From contig JAMWZC010000004.1 in assembly GCA_024304985.1 (NCBI GenBank), forward strand, positions 1 through 64,000: 64,000 nt of DNA, given 5' to 3'. This DNA comes from Paracoccaceae bacterium (GTDB lineage: Bacteria; Pseudomonadota; Alphaproteobacteria; Rhodobacterales; Rhodobacteraceae). Below, one piece after another: positions 8,445 to 17,922 of this stretch. A program made the position numbers and the translations under genes. The notes below the pieces were generated by a model. The model made no database searches and had not been told where the DNA came from. It was given only the letters and a program-made list of their open reading frames with translations. Within the stretch, counting starts at the first letter, position 1, and every line of letters begins with the position of its first letter.

Positions 8445-9251
8445 ATGACCGACCAGCTCCAGATCACCGACAGCCATTGTCACCTCGACTTTCCCGATTT
8501 CGACGGGGAACGCGACGCGATCATCGCGCGCGCCCATGCGGCGGGCGTGACACGGATGATCACGATCTGCACAAAGCTCAGGAATGAACCGGCCGTCCGC
8601 GCCATCGCCGAAGCGCATGACAGCGTCTTCTACACCTTCGGCATCCATCCCATGTCCGTGGCCGAAACGCCGCTGATCACGCAGGACCAACTGACCGCCA
8701 TTGCCGCGCATCCCAAATGTGTGGGCATCGGCGAGACGGGTCTGGACTATCACTACACCGCCGACAGCGCCGCGCAGCAGCAAGAAAGCCTGCGCATCCA
8801 TATCGCCGCCGCGCGCCAGACCGGATTGCCGCTTATCATCCACGCCCGCGCCGCCGATGACGACATGGCCCGCATCCTGACAGAGGAATTTCACGCGGGT
8901 CCCTACACTTGCGTGATGCATTGTTTCTCTTCCGGCGCGGAACTGGCGCGCGCCGCCCTCGATCTGGGGTTCTACCTGTCGATGTCGGGCATCGCGACCT
9001 TCCCCAAAAGTCAGGACCTGCGCGACATCTTCGCCGACGCCCCGCTGGACCGTATTCTGGTGGAAACGGACTCGCCCTATCTTGCCCCCAAACCCTTTCG
9101 CGGCAAACGCAACGAACCGGCCTACAGCATCCACACCGCCGAAACCGGGGCTGAAATCTTCGGCCTCTCGCTCAAGGATTTCGCCGCCGCCACGCAGGCA
9201 AATTTCGACCGCCTCTTCACCAAGGCCGCGCAATACAGGGCCGCCGCATGA
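8445..9251 (+). CDS. TatD-family metal-dependent hydrolase
   Basis: A 268-residue TIM-barrel hydrolase of the TatD/YcfH family (metal-dependent nucleases). Metal-binding motifs are HCH (residues 11-13 in DSHCHLDF), a GETGLDYHY segment, HARAADDD, a CVMHCFSS histidine, and TDSPYLAP near the C-terminus. RBS AAGGCAG precedes the ATG. The stop overlaps the start of the next gene by four bases. Confidence 0.92.
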   Translation: MTDQLQITDSHCHLDFPDFDGERDAIIARAHAAGVTRMITICTKLRNEPAVRAIAEAHDSVFYTFGIHPMSVAETPLITQDQLTAIAAHPKCVGIGETGLDYHYTADSAAQQQESLRIHIAAARQTGLPLIIHARAADDDMARILTEEFHAGPYTCVMHCFSSGAELARAALDLGFYLSMSGIATFPKSQDLRDIFADAPLDRILVETDSPYLAPKPFRGKRNEPAYSIHTAETGAEIFGLSLKDFAAATQANFDRLFTKAAQYRAAA

Positions 9252-10048
9252 CCAGCGAGATGCGCTTCACCATCCTTGGCTGCGGGTCCTCGGGCGGAGT
9301 GCCGCGCCTTGGCGGCCATTGGGGCGACTGCGACCCGGCCAATCCGAAAAACAACCGCCGCCGCTGCTCGCTCCTGATCGAGCGTGAGGGACCGGACGGG
9401 ACCACCCGCGTTCTGATCGATACCTCGCCCGACCTGCGCGCCCAGCTGCTGGACGCAGGCGTGGGAGAGCTTGATGCCGTCGTCTATACCCACAGCCATG
9501 CCGATCACGTCCATGGCCTTGATGACCTGCGCATGATCGTCTTCAACATGCGCCGCCGCCTGCCCGTCTGGGCCGATGGCGACACGCAGAACGATCTGTA
9601 TTCCCGCTTCGGCTATGCCTTCATGCAGCCCGCCGACAGCCCCTATCCGCCGATCCTCGACATGCACACGATCAAGGGCGCCTTCACGATCGCCGGCAAA
9701 GGCGGCGAGATCACCCTGACGCCCTTCCGCGCCAATCACGGCACGATCGACGCTCTGGGGTTCCGCATCCTCGACCTGGCCTATCTGCCCGATGCCGTGC
9801 GCCTCTATGACGACGCGCTGCCGCATCTGCAGAATCTGGATTGCTGGATCGTCGATGCGCTGCGCCGCACCCCGCACCCGACCCATGCCCATCTTGACAT
9901 GACCCTCGGCTGGATCGCGCAGATGGCCCCCCGCCGCGCGGTGCTGACCAACATGCATATCGACCTCGACTACCAGACCGTCGCGGACGAAACCCCCGCC
10001 CATATCACACCGGCCCATGACGGCATGGTGATCCGCTACCCTCTCTGA
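9248..10048 (+). CDS. MBL-fold metal-dependent hydrolase (PhnP-like)
   Basis: A 266-residue metallo-beta-lactamase-fold protein. It begins with the GCGSSGGVP motif typical of the PhnP/RNase Z-like branch and has the zinc motif HSHADH (residues 82-87), followed by further conserved His and Asp. The family includes PhnP, which opens 5-phosphoribosyl 1,2-cyclic phosphate. This copy, however, sits in a housekeeping operon after TatD and has the form conserved across alphaproteobacteria, so its substrate is uncertain. It could back up the phn pathway found 8 kb away, but this is only a possibility. Confidence 0.85.
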   Translation: MTSEMRFTILGCGSSGGVPRLGGHWGDCDPANPKNNRRRCSLLIEREGPDGTTRVLIDTSPDLRAQLLDAGVGELDAVVYTHSHADHVHGLDDLRMIVFNMRRRLPVWADGDTQNDLYSRFGYAFMQPADSPYPPILDMHTIKGAFTIAGKGGEITLTPFRANHGTIDALGFRILDLAYLPDAVRLYDDALPHLQNLDCWIVDALRRTPHPTHAHLDMTLGWIAQMAPRRAVLTNMHIDLDYQTVADETPAHITPAHDGMVIRYPL

Positions 10049-10065
10049 CAAAATCCGACCCCGCC

Positions 10066-10088
10066 GCTTCTTCTTGCCCGAAATATCC
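10066..10088 (-). repeat. Dispersed intergenic repeat, copy 1
   Basis: Read on the reverse strand this is GGATATTTCGGGCAAGAAGA followed by AGC. It belongs to a family of short repeats found in this window only between genes (10066, 17888, 27525, 32875, 32904 and 53850). It lies 18 bases after the MBL-fold gene and before the transporter gene. Confidence 0.7.
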
Positions 10089-10136
10089 CCGCGCGGAGCG
10101 CTCCGGCCGCCGCCGCCAAGTCCAAGGCCCGATCTG

Positions 10137-11072
10137 ATGCAAGCCCTTCTCGACGTGATCCTGCCGGTCTTCGGCGTCATCGGCATGGGCTATCTTGCCG
10201 TGCGGCTGGGCTATTTCAAGGACAGCGCCGTGGATGGGCTGATGAGCTTCACGCAAAGCTTCGCCATCCCCTGCCTGCTGTTCAGCGCCATCGCCAAACT
10301 CGATCTGGGCCAGAGTTTCGACCCGCGCCTGCTGGCGTCCTTCTATACCGGTGCCGCGACCGGGTTTTTCGCGGGCATGCTGGGCGCGCGTTTCATCTTT
10401 GGCCGCGAGTGGGAGGATGCCGTCGCCATCGGCTTTTGCTGCCTCTTCTCGAACTCGCTGATGCTGGGGCTGCCGATCACAGAACGCGCTTACGGCGTGG
10501 ATGCGCTGCAAGCCAATTACGCCATTGTCGCGCTGCACTCGCCCTTCTGCTATGGCCTCGGCATCACCGCGATGGAGATCGTGCGCGCCCGTGGCACCGG
10601 GCAGTCACCGGCGCGGCTGGCCCTGACCGTGGGCCGCGCGATGTTCCGCAATGCCCTTATCCTCGGCATCCTGCTGGGCTTTGTCGTGAACCTTGGCGGC
10701 ATCCCTCTGCCCGCGCCCGTGACCGGGACGCTGGACCTGATGGTCCGCGCCGCCCTGCCGGCCGCGCTCTTCGGATTGGGCGGCGTGCTGGTCCGCTACC
10801 GCCCCGAAGGCGATCTCAAGGTGATCGGCTATGTCGTCGCCGTCTCGCTGCTGCTGCATCCCGCGACCGTCTGGCTGATGGGCCGCGCCACGGATCTGGG
10901 GCAGGCCGGGTTCAGGTCCGCCGTGCTGACCGCCGCCATGGCGCCGGGGGTGAATTGCTACATTTTCGCCAATATGTATGGCCGGGCGCGGCGCGTCGCC
11001 GCCTCGGCGGTGCTATTGGGCACCGGCATTTCGGTCATCACCATCTGGCTCTGGCTGGCCATCATCCCCTGA
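10137..11072 (+). CDS. AEC-family (auxin efflux carrier-like) transporter
   Basis: A 311-residue membrane protein with about ten hydrophobic segments and a cytoplasmic loop in the middle, as in AEC permeases. The first helix (ILPVFGVIGMGYLAVRLGYF) and the last half (AALFGLGGVLVRYRP) are typical. Family members export small organic acids or amino acids; the substrate here is not known. I chose ATG 10137 rather than an upstream in-frame codon because the extra N-terminal residues would come from the dispersed repeat. It ends seven bases before the HAD hydrolase gene. Confidence 0.85.
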   Translation: MQALLDVILPVFGVIGMGYLAVRLGYFKDSAVDGLMSFTQSFAIPCLLFSAIAKLDLGQSFDPRLLASFYTGAATGFFAGMLGARFIFGREWEDAVAIGFCCLFSNSLMLGLPITERAYGVDALQANYAIVALHSPFCYGLGITAMEIVRARGTGQSPARLALTVGRAMFRNALILGILLGFVVNLGGIPLPAPVTGTLDLMVRAALPAALFGLGGVLVRYRPEGDLKVIGYVVAVSLLLHPATVWLMGRATDLGQAGFRSAVLTAAMAPGVNCYIFANMYGRARRVAASAVLLGTGISVITIWLWLAIIP

Positions 11073-11079
11073 GGCGTCC

Positions 11080-12015
11080 GTGACCGATCACCCCGCCGCC
11101 CCAGATACCTCCGCCGCATGGGCCTTTGCCGCCTATCAGGCCGTGCGTCACCGCCTGCCGCAGGCGCACTTTCCGGCAACCTCACGCAGCGCCCCGGACC
11201 TGACCGCATTGATCGACAGCCATGACATCTTCCTGCTGGATGCCTTCGGCGTGCTGAACGTGGGCGAAACCGCGATCCCCGGCGCGGTGGACCATGTGAC
11301 CGCCCTGCAAAAGGCAGGCAAACATGTGATGGTCGTCTCGAACGCCGCAGGCTATCCCAAACGCATCCTGATGGCGCGGCTGGTCCGGCTGGGCTTTGAC
11401 TTTGCCCCCGATCAGGTCCTGTCCAGCCGTGAAGTGCTGCTGGAGACATTGCGCCATGAACCGCCGCGCCACTGGGGGCTGATGGCAGATCCGCACTATG
11501 GGCTTGAGGAACTGGACGGGCTGCACGCCACCATCCTCGGCGATGATCCTGCGGCCTATGACGCCGCCGAAGGCTTCGCCTTTCTCGGCTCCGGCACATG
11601 GACCGATCACCGCCAACACTTGCTGACAGACAGCCTGCGCCGCAACCCGCGCCCCGTGCGCGTCGGCAATCCCGATATCGTCGCCCCGCGCGAGGGTGGG
11701 CTGTCCCTTGAACCGGGCCATTTCGCACATCTGCTGGCCGATCAAACCGGAATCGCCCCGCGATTCTTCGGCAAACCCTATCCGGCGATCTTCGACATGG
11801 CCCTTCACCGCGCCCGTGCCGCGCGCCCCGATGTGACCGATCCCGCCCGCATCGTGATGGTGGGCGACACGCTGCAAACCGATATTCTGGGCGGGGCCGC
11901 CGCTGGCGTGCAAACCGCGCTCATCACGGGATTTGGCGCGCTTGTGGGTCTGGATGTGGGCACCGCTATCCGCAGCGCCGGGATCGTGCCCCATTTCATC
12001 CTGCCCGCCCCCTGA
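11080..12015 (+). CDS. HAD-superfamily class IIA hydrolase (TIGR01459 type)
   Basis: A 311-residue NagD-like phosphatase. Motif I is LLDAFGVLN (nucleophile Asp54), motif II is VVSNAAGYPK, motif III includes FGKPYPAIFD, and motif IV is VGDTLQTDILGG. This arrangement with a large C2 cap is that of HAD class IIA proteins common in alphaproteobacteria. The physiological substrate is unknown. The GTG start at 11080 is used because no nearby ATG is in frame. Confidence 0.88.
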   Translation: MTDHPAAPDTSAAWAFAAYQAVRHRLPQAHFPATSRSAPDLTALIDSHDIFLLDAFGVLNVGETAIPGAVDHVTALQKAGKHVMVVSNAAGYPKRILMARLVRLGFDFAPDQVLSSREVLLETLRHEPPRHWGLMADPHYGLEELDGLHATILGDDPAAYDAAEGFAFLGSGTWTDHRQHLLTDSLRRNPRPVRVGNPDIVAPREGGLSLEPGHFAHLLADQTGIAPRFFGKPYPAIFDMALHRARAARPDVTDPARIVMVGDTLQTDILGGAAAGVQTALITGFGALVGLDVGTAIRSAGIVPHFILPAP

Positions 12016-12189
12016 CACATCACGCCATAAGCCGCACCCGGCCTGCGAAAAATCGCGTAACTCCCCCCACCTGATACAGACGTGAGGCAAAACGGGTGGA
12101 GGTTTGCCGCGCGGCCAGCTAACCTTTAACGGGAATGACCTGGGGCGGAACCATGCGCACCGCCCATTGACCAGACGAAAGGACGACAG

Positions 12190-14043
12190 GTGCCCAAGCC
12201 CCGCCTCGACCGCGCCCGCGCGGGTGTCATCACGGCGACCCTATCGGCCAGTGTCGTGGCATGGCTCTCGGTCCTGCCCGCCGCCGCGTTGGACCGGGCG
12301 GATCTGGTCTTTGTCGAGGGCGGCACCGACAGGCTCAAGGAACGACTGGTCGCAGGCTCGCTTCTGCTGGCAGCCGAGCGTGATCAGGTCACGGACCCGC
12401 AGGACCTGCTGGCCGCCGCACAGGCCGATTACCGGCGCATGGTCGATCTGCTCTATGCCAGTGGCTATTACAGCGGTGTCGTGAATATCAGCATCGACGG
12501 GCGCGAGGCAGCCGAGATTCCCCCGCTGGACCCACCCACCAGCATCTCGGTGGCCGAGATCCGCGTGACCCCCGGCCCGCGCTTCACCTTTGGTCTGGCT
12601 GAAATCGGCCCGCTCGCCCCCGGACGCCGCGCACCGGAAGAGTTCCAGCCCGGCGCCGTGGCCCGCGCCACAGCGATCACGGATACGGCGACCACCGCCG
12701 TGAACGACTGGCGCAGCGCAGGCCATGCCAAGGCCGAGGTCGCGGATCAGCGCGTCACCGCGATCCACCCCGAAGCGCGCCTTGATGCCCAGATCGGTCT
12801 GTCGCCAGGCCCCGCCGTCACCTTCGGTGCGGTGAACGTCGCCGAAGGCAGCGCCGTCCGCCCCACCGTGATCCGCCGCATCGCGGGCCTGCCCGAAGGC
12901 GCGCGCTATGACCCCGAAACCCTTGCCAAAGCCGCCCAACGTCTGCGCCGCACCGGTGCGTTCCGTTCCGTCGCGCTGACCGAGGCAGAGTTGCTGGGAC
13001 CGGACAACACGCTGGATATCGGCGTGGCCGTGGTGGACGAACGCCCCCGCCGCTACGGCTTTGGGGCCGAGATCGCCACCGATACAGGTCTGGGCCTCAA
13101 CGGCTTCTGGATGCACCGCAATGTTTCGGGGCGCGCCGACAGGGTCCGCGTCGAAGGCAGCGTCGAAGGTATCGAAGCCAGCACTGGCGGATTGGACTAC
13201 TCTCTCAGCGCGCGCTACGACCGCCCGGCCGTCTATGGTCCGGACACGGGCTTTTTCGGCATCATCGGGATCGAACGGCTGGACGAGGAGTTTTTCCTCA
13301 CCGAGCGGGCCTATGTGGGCCTTGGCGTCACCCGCACCTTCTCGGACACGCTGGAGGGCGAGCTTGGCCTGACGCTGGAACAGGCCCGTGTCACCTCGCG
13401 TTTTCTGCCGCGCATCGTCGGCGGTACGTTCCCGGTCAGGGAATACACGCTGGTCAGCCTGCCGGGTGCGCTGACATGGGACCGGCGCGACGACATCCTG
13501 AACCCCACAACCGGCTTCTATCTCAAGGCCGAGGCCATGCCCTTCATCGACACGGAAGGCGAGGACAGCGGCGGACGGCTGCGCTTCGACGCTCGCGCCT
13601 ATCGCGGATTCGGCGAGGGTGACGGCATCGTGCTGGCAGGCCGCGCGCAACTGGGCGCGCTGTTCGGGCCGGACCTTCTCGATACCCCCCCTGACTTTCT
13701 GTTCTACTCCGGCGGCGGCGGCACCGTGCGCGGCCAGCCCTACCAGTCGCTGTTTGTCGATCTGGGCGGGGGGCGTGGCATCGGCGGGCGCAGTTTCGTG
13801 GGCTTCTCGGGCGAGGTGCGCGCCAAGGTGACCGAAACGATCAGCCTCGTGGGCTTTGCCGATGCAGGCTATATCGGCGAGGAAAGTTTCTACGACGGCA
13901 CCGGGGAATGGCACTCGGGCGCGGGGATCGGCCTGCGCTATGACACGGCGGTCGGACCGCTGCGCCTTGACGTGGCAGGCCCCTTGGGCGGCGACACCGG
14001 CGACGGGGTGCAGATCTATATCGGCATAGGGCAGTCCTTCTGA
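12190..14043 (+). CDS. tamA: Autotransporter assembly outer-membrane protein TamA
   Basis: A 617-residue Omp85-family protein: signal peptide (to about residue 35), three POTRA-like repeats (about 40-290), then a 16-strand barrel ending in a beta-signal (VQIYIGIGQSF, C-terminal Phe). TamA works with TamB to insert outer-membrane proteins and move phospholipid. A GTG start is preceded by AGGACGACAG. The stop overlaps the ATG of tamB (TGATG). Gene order and lengths match the standard alphaproteobacterial tam operon. Confidence 0.92.
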   Translation: MPKPRLDRARAGVITATLSASVVAWLSVLPAAALDRADLVFVEGGTDRLKERLVAGSLLLAAERDQVTDPQDLLAAAQADYRRMVDLLYASGYYSGVVNISIDGREAAEIPPLDPPTSISVAEIRVTPGPRFTFGLAEIGPLAPGRRAPEEFQPGAVARATAITDTATTAVNDWRSAGHAKAEVADQRVTAIHPEARLDAQIGLSPGPAVTFGAVNVAEGSAVRPTVIRRIAGLPEGARYDPETLAKAAQRLRRTGAFRSVALTEAELLGPDNTLDIGVAVVDERPRRYGFGAEIATDTGLGLNGFWMHRNVSGRADRVRVEGSVEGIEASTGGLDYSLSARYDRPAVYGPDTGFFGIIGIERLDEEFFLTERAYVGLGVTRTFSDTLEGELGLTLEQARVTSRFLPRIVGGTFPVREYTLVSLPGALTWDRRDDILNPTTGFYLKAEAMPFIDTEGEDSGGRLRFDARAYRGFGEGDGIVLAGRAQLGALFGPDLLDTPPDFLFYSGGGGTVRGQPYQSLFVDLGGGRGIGGRSFVGFSGEVRAKVTETISLVGFADAGYIGEESFYDGTGEWHSGAGIGLRYDTAVGPLRLDVAGPLGGDTGDGVQIYIGIGQSF

Positions 14044-17000
14044 TGCGCGCGTTTCTCTTCACCCTTCTGCTGCTGCCCCTGCTGGGTCTTTTCACCCTCG
14101 CGCAGGCCCAGACGACCGAAGAAGATCGCGGCTACATTCAGGGCTTGCTCGAGGACAATCTCTCCTCTGTCGGGCGCGAAGTGCGGATCGTGGGATTTGC
14201 AGGCGCTCTCAGCGCCCGCGCCAGCATCGACGAACTGACCATCGCCGATGGCGAGGGGATTTGGCTGCGCCTGACCGATCTGGTTCTGGACTGGAACCGC
14301 GCAGCCCTGTTGCGCGGCCGCATCGACGTGACCGAACTGACCGTGGGCCAGATCGAGGTGATCCGCCCCCCCGTCCCCGATCCCGAACTGCCCGACGCCG
14401 AGGCGTCTTCCGGGTTTTCGCTGCCGGAACTGCCTGTCTCGGTGCAGATCGGCCGCATCGCCGCCGAACGCGTGGTTCTGGGCGAGGCCCTGATCGGTCA
14501 ACCCGTCGAGATCAGCCTTGAGGGCAACGCCTCGCTCGACGGCGGGCAAGGCTCTGCCGAATTGACCGTCGACCGCATCGACGGCCCCCAGGGCCGCGTC
14601 CTGCTGTCTGGGGCCTATGCCAATGCCAGCCGCCAGTTGACCCTTGATCTGGTCGTCGAGGAAGAGGCAGACGGCATCGCCGCCACCCTGATGGGCCTGC
14701 CCGGTACCCCCTCGCTGCGTCTGGCGGTCACGGGTGACGCCCCGGTGGATGATTTCACCGCCGATCTGACCTTGGCCACCGATGGGCAGGAACGTCTGGC
14801 CGGGCAGGTCATTCTGCAAACCCTGCGCGAGACCGGCCCCGCCGAAGAGGGGGCGCCGGGCACCGAACTGATCACACGCCGTTTCGTCACCCGTATCGGC
14901 GGGGACATCGCGCCGGTCTTTGCCCCCGATTACCGTGATTTCTTCGGCCCGGACATCCAACTGGCCGTGACCGCCACCCAGACCCCCGAAGGCCGTGTGG
15001 TGCTGGACGGTCTGGACCTGCGCGCCGACGCCGTCCGCCTGACAGGGACAGCCGCGCTGGCTGCGGACGGGTGGCCCGAACGGCTGGCGCTGGAGGGGCG
15101 GATCGCCGCCCCCGCAGGCGGCCCCGTGCTGCTTCCGCTATCCGGCCCGCGCACCCGTGTCGATGGGGTCGATCTGGACCTGTCCTATGACGCCGAGACC
15201 GGCGACAGCTGGACCCTGACCCTGGGCGTGGACGGGCTGGAACGCCCCGACCTGCGCACGCGCCGCGCCGATCTGACCGGCGAGGGTCTGATCGCCCGCG
15301 GCACCGGCGAGGGCGCGATTGGCCGGGTCACCGGCCAGATCAACCTGGTGACCGAGGGTCTGGAAACCGACGACGCCGCACTGGCGCAGGCTCTGGGTGG
15401 CGATGTCACCGGCGGTCTGGCCTTCGACTGGTCCACGGACGGCCCGTTCCAGATCCCGCGCCTGTCAGTGGCCTTTGCCGACACAACCCTGACCGGCAAC
15501 GCAGTGATCGACACCGAGGCGGGGAACACAGCCGAGGATATCGGCAATCTGGGTGTGGATTTTGACCTGCAACTGGTCACAGCCGACCTTTCCCGCTTCG
15601 CGGGCCTTGCCGCGCAGCCCCTGGACGGCGCGGCCGATCTGACCCTGCGCGGGCAGGTTCTGCCGCTGACCGGTGCCTTCCGGATTGATCTTGCGGGCAG
15701 CGGGCAGGATCTGGCCATCGGACAGCCACGTGTCGATCCGCTCATCACCGGCGAAAGCCAGATCGCGCTGCAAGCCAGCCGTGACGAGACCGGCACCCGC
15801 GTGGACCTGTTCGAGATCGTGACCACCGGCACCGACCTGCGCGGCCGTGCATCACTGGCCTCGGACGGCAGCACGGTTGATCTGACTGCGCGCCTGCTCG
15901 ATGCGGGCTTGATCCTTGACGGTGTCAACGGCCCCGTGGGCCTGACTCTCGCGGCGCGCCAACAGGCCGAAACCTGGGCCATCACGCTGGACGCCGAAGC
16001 GCCGGGCCAGACCACCGCCCGCCTGACCGGCACCGTGACCGGCGACGGGATCGACCTGCTGCTGGCCGAAGGACAGCTCAACGCCCAGATGGGCGATCTC
16101 AGCCCGTGGTCCACCCTCGCCGGTCGCCCCCTCTCGGGTGCGGCGGGGATCAGCCTTGATGCCTCCGGCGATGTGCTGGCACGCAGCGGCACGGCCAAAG
16201 GCAGCCTGACAGGGCAGAACCTCCGGCTGGACATACCCACAGCCGATACCCTTCTGCGCGGGGACAGCAGCCTGACCTTCGAGATCCGCCAGACAGAGGA
16301 AGGCATGACCATCCTCGATCTGGTCGAGTTGCGCACGCCGCAAGGTGTGACGGATATAACCGGACGCGTTTCGCCCGATGACAGCCGCCTGCGCTTTGAC
16401 GCCTATATCCGCGATATCGGCCTGATCACGCCGGAACTGTCGGGGGCGGCCAGCGCCGAGGGCGTGGTGCAGAACAGCGGCGGCGACTGGCAGCTTGATG
16501 CCACGGCGACCGGGCCGGGCGGCATCACCGCACGCACGGCCGGCACCATAGCGCCCGACGGGCAGCGCCTGAACGTGACCCTGCAAGGCAGCGCCCCCCT
16601 GTCGCTGGCCAATGACAGGCTGCGCCCCAATTCCGTCACCGGCATCATGTCCTATGATCTGGCGGTCAACGGTCCGCCCGCCCTGTCCTCGGTCTCGGGT
16701 GTGCTTTCGACACAAGGCGCGCGGGTTGTCCTGCCGGGGCCAAGACTGGCGCTGGGTGATCTGGGGGCCACGATCCGCTTGTCGGGCGGGCGCGCACAAG
16801 TCGAGGCGCAGGCAGGCCTGTCCACCGGCGGACAAATTACCCTCTCCGGTCCTGTGTCGCTCAGCGCGCCCTACGCGGCTGAATTGACCGCCACCTTGAA
16901 CGGCGCGGTGCTGCGCCAGCGCAACCTCTATGAAACCACGGCCAACGGGCAGGTCACGCTGACCGGAGCCCTGACCAATGGCGCGCGCATCGGTGGTCAG

Positions 17001-17855
17001 ATCGACCTTGATACGGTGGAACTGCGCATCCCTGAATCGCTGGGCCCCACCTTCGCCAACCTTCCGGGGCTGGAACATCGCGGCGACAGCGCCGCCGCCC
17101 GCCAGACGCGTATCTGGGCCGGGCTGATCGCCGATCCCAATGCCGCCTCCGGCCCCTCCGTCGCCTATCCGATCGACCTGCTGATCAACGCCCCCTCGCG
17201 CATCTTCGTGCGCGGGCGCGGACTGGACGCCGAACTTGGCGGGCGGCTGCGTCTGACCGGCACCACGGCGGCCATCGTGCCGCAGGGCCGCTTCACGCTG
17301 GAACGGGGCCGCTTCAATATCCTGGGCAAACGACTGGATCTGACCGAAGGTCAGGTCAGCCTGCAAGGGGCCTTCGATCCCTATATCCGCTTCATCGCGG
17401 AAACCGAGGCCGCAGGCAGCGCCATCCGCATCGGTCTTGAAGGTCTGGCCTCGGCCCCTGAACTGACCCTCACCTCCAGCCCGGAACTGCCGCAGGACGA
17501 AGTGCTGGCCCTGCTTCTGTTCGGGCGCGGGATCACCGAGATTTCCGCCCTGCAAGCAGTGCAGCTTGCCGGCGCGATCCGCACCCTTTCAGGCCGCAGC
17601 AATGGCCTGAGCGAGGGGCTGCGCGCCTCGATCGGGGTGGATGATCTGGACCTGAGCACAAATGACGAGGGCGAGACCGAGGCAAGGGTCGGCAAGTACC
17701 TGTCAGAGAACATCTACACCGATGTCACCGTGAACACCGCCGGCGAGACACAGATCAACCTGAACCTCGATGTCAGCCGGTCCATCACCGTGCGCGGGCG
17801 CCTGAATTCCGACGGCGGCACCGGCATCGGCGTCTATATCGAGCGCGACTACTGA
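14043..17855 (+). CDS. tamB: Translocation and assembly module protein TamB
   Basis: A 1270-residue AsmA-like bridge protein. It has an N-terminal signal/anchor (residues 1-22), then a very long repetitive beta-rich body with Gly/Thr/Asp repeats, and a C-terminal TamB (DUF490) domain with RIFVRGRGLDAELGG and a final IERDY. It spans the periplasm as a beta-groove linked to TamA. It is translationally coupled to tamA. Confidence 0.93.
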   Translation: MRAFLFTLLLLPLLGLFTLAQAQTTEEDRGYIQGLLEDNLSSVGREVRIVGFAGALSARASIDELTIADGEGIWLRLTDLVLDWNRAALLRGRIDVTELTVGQIEVIRPPVPDPELPDAEASSGFSLPELPVSVQIGRIAAERVVLGEALIGQPVEISLEGNASLDGGQGSAELTVDRIDGPQGRVLLSGAYANASRQLTLDLVVEEEADGIAATLMGLPGTPSLRLAVTGDAPVDDFTADLTLATDGQERLAGQVILQTLRETGPAEEGAPGTELITRRFVTRIGGDIAPVFAPDYRDFFGPDIQLAVTATQTPEGRVVLDGLDLRADAVRLTGTAALAADGWPERLALEGRIAAPAGGPVLLPLSGPRTRVDGVDLDLSYDAETGDSWTLTLGVDGLERPDLRTRRADLTGEGLIARGTGEGAIGRVTGQINLVTEGLETDDAALAQALGGDVTGGLAFDWSTDGPFQIPRLSVAFADTTLTGNAVIDTEAGNTAEDIGNLGVDFDLQLVTADLSRFAGLAAQPLDGAADLTLRGQVLPLTGAFRIDLAGSGQDLAIGQPRVDPLITGESQIALQASRDETGTRVDLFEIVTTGTDLRGRASLASDGSTVDLTARLLDAGLILDGVNGPVGLTLAARQQAETWAITLDAEAPGQTTARLTGTVTGDGIDLLLAEGQLNAQMGDLSPWSTLAGRPLSGAAGISLDASGDVLARSGTAKGSLTGQNLRLDIPTADTLLRGDSSLTFEIRQTEEGMTILDLVELRTPQGVTDITGRVSPDDSRLRFDAYIRDIGLITPELSGAASAEGVVQNSGGDWQLDATATGPGGITARTAGTIAPDGQRLNVTLQGSAPLSLANDRLRPNSVTGIMSYDLAVNGPPALSSVSGVLSTQGARVVLPGPRLALGDLGATIRLSGGRAQVEAQAGLSTGGQITLSGPVSLSAPYAAELTATLNGAVLRQRNLYETTANGQVTLTGALTNGARIGGQIDLDTVELRIPESLGPTFANLPGLEHRGDSAAARQTRIWAGLIADPNAASGPSVAYPIDLLINAPSRIFVRGRGLDAELGGRLRLTGTTAAIVPQGRFTLERGRFNILGKRLDLTEGQVSLQGAFDPYIRFIAETEAAGSAIRIGLEGLASAPELTLTSSPELPQDEVLALLLFGRGITEISALQAVQLAGAIRTLSGRSNGLSEGLRASIGVDDLDLSTNDEGETEARVGKYLSENIYTDVTVNTAGETQINLNLDVSRSITVRGRLNSDGGTGIGVYIERDY

Positions 17856-17887
17856 ACCGGGATCACCCGGTCCGGTCGTCGCGCCAT

Positions 17888-17918
17888 GGATATTTGAAGC
17901 AAGAAGAAGCAGGGCGCG
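17888..17918 (+). repeat. 31-bp inverted repeat copy left of the phn region
   Basis: A 31-base sequence starting GGATATTTGAAGCAAGAAGA is found again, perfectly and inverted, at 32904-32934. This copy lies between tamB and phnM1, whose genes converge. The pair flanks the phosphonate region and the flavoenzyme gene. It also belongs to the dispersed intergenic repeat family. The match is exact by reading. Confidence 0.85.
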
Positions 17919-17922
17919 GATG

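Noticed and set aside
12241-13914. A 557-codon open frame antisense to tamA
   Set aside because: TamA has signal peptide, POTRA and barrel features in the other strand; the antisense translation has none.
17856-17871. ACCGGG-ATCA-CCCGGT hairpin after tamB as a terminator
   Set aside because: The stem is good, but no T-run follows on either strand, so it is not a standard Rho-independent terminator.
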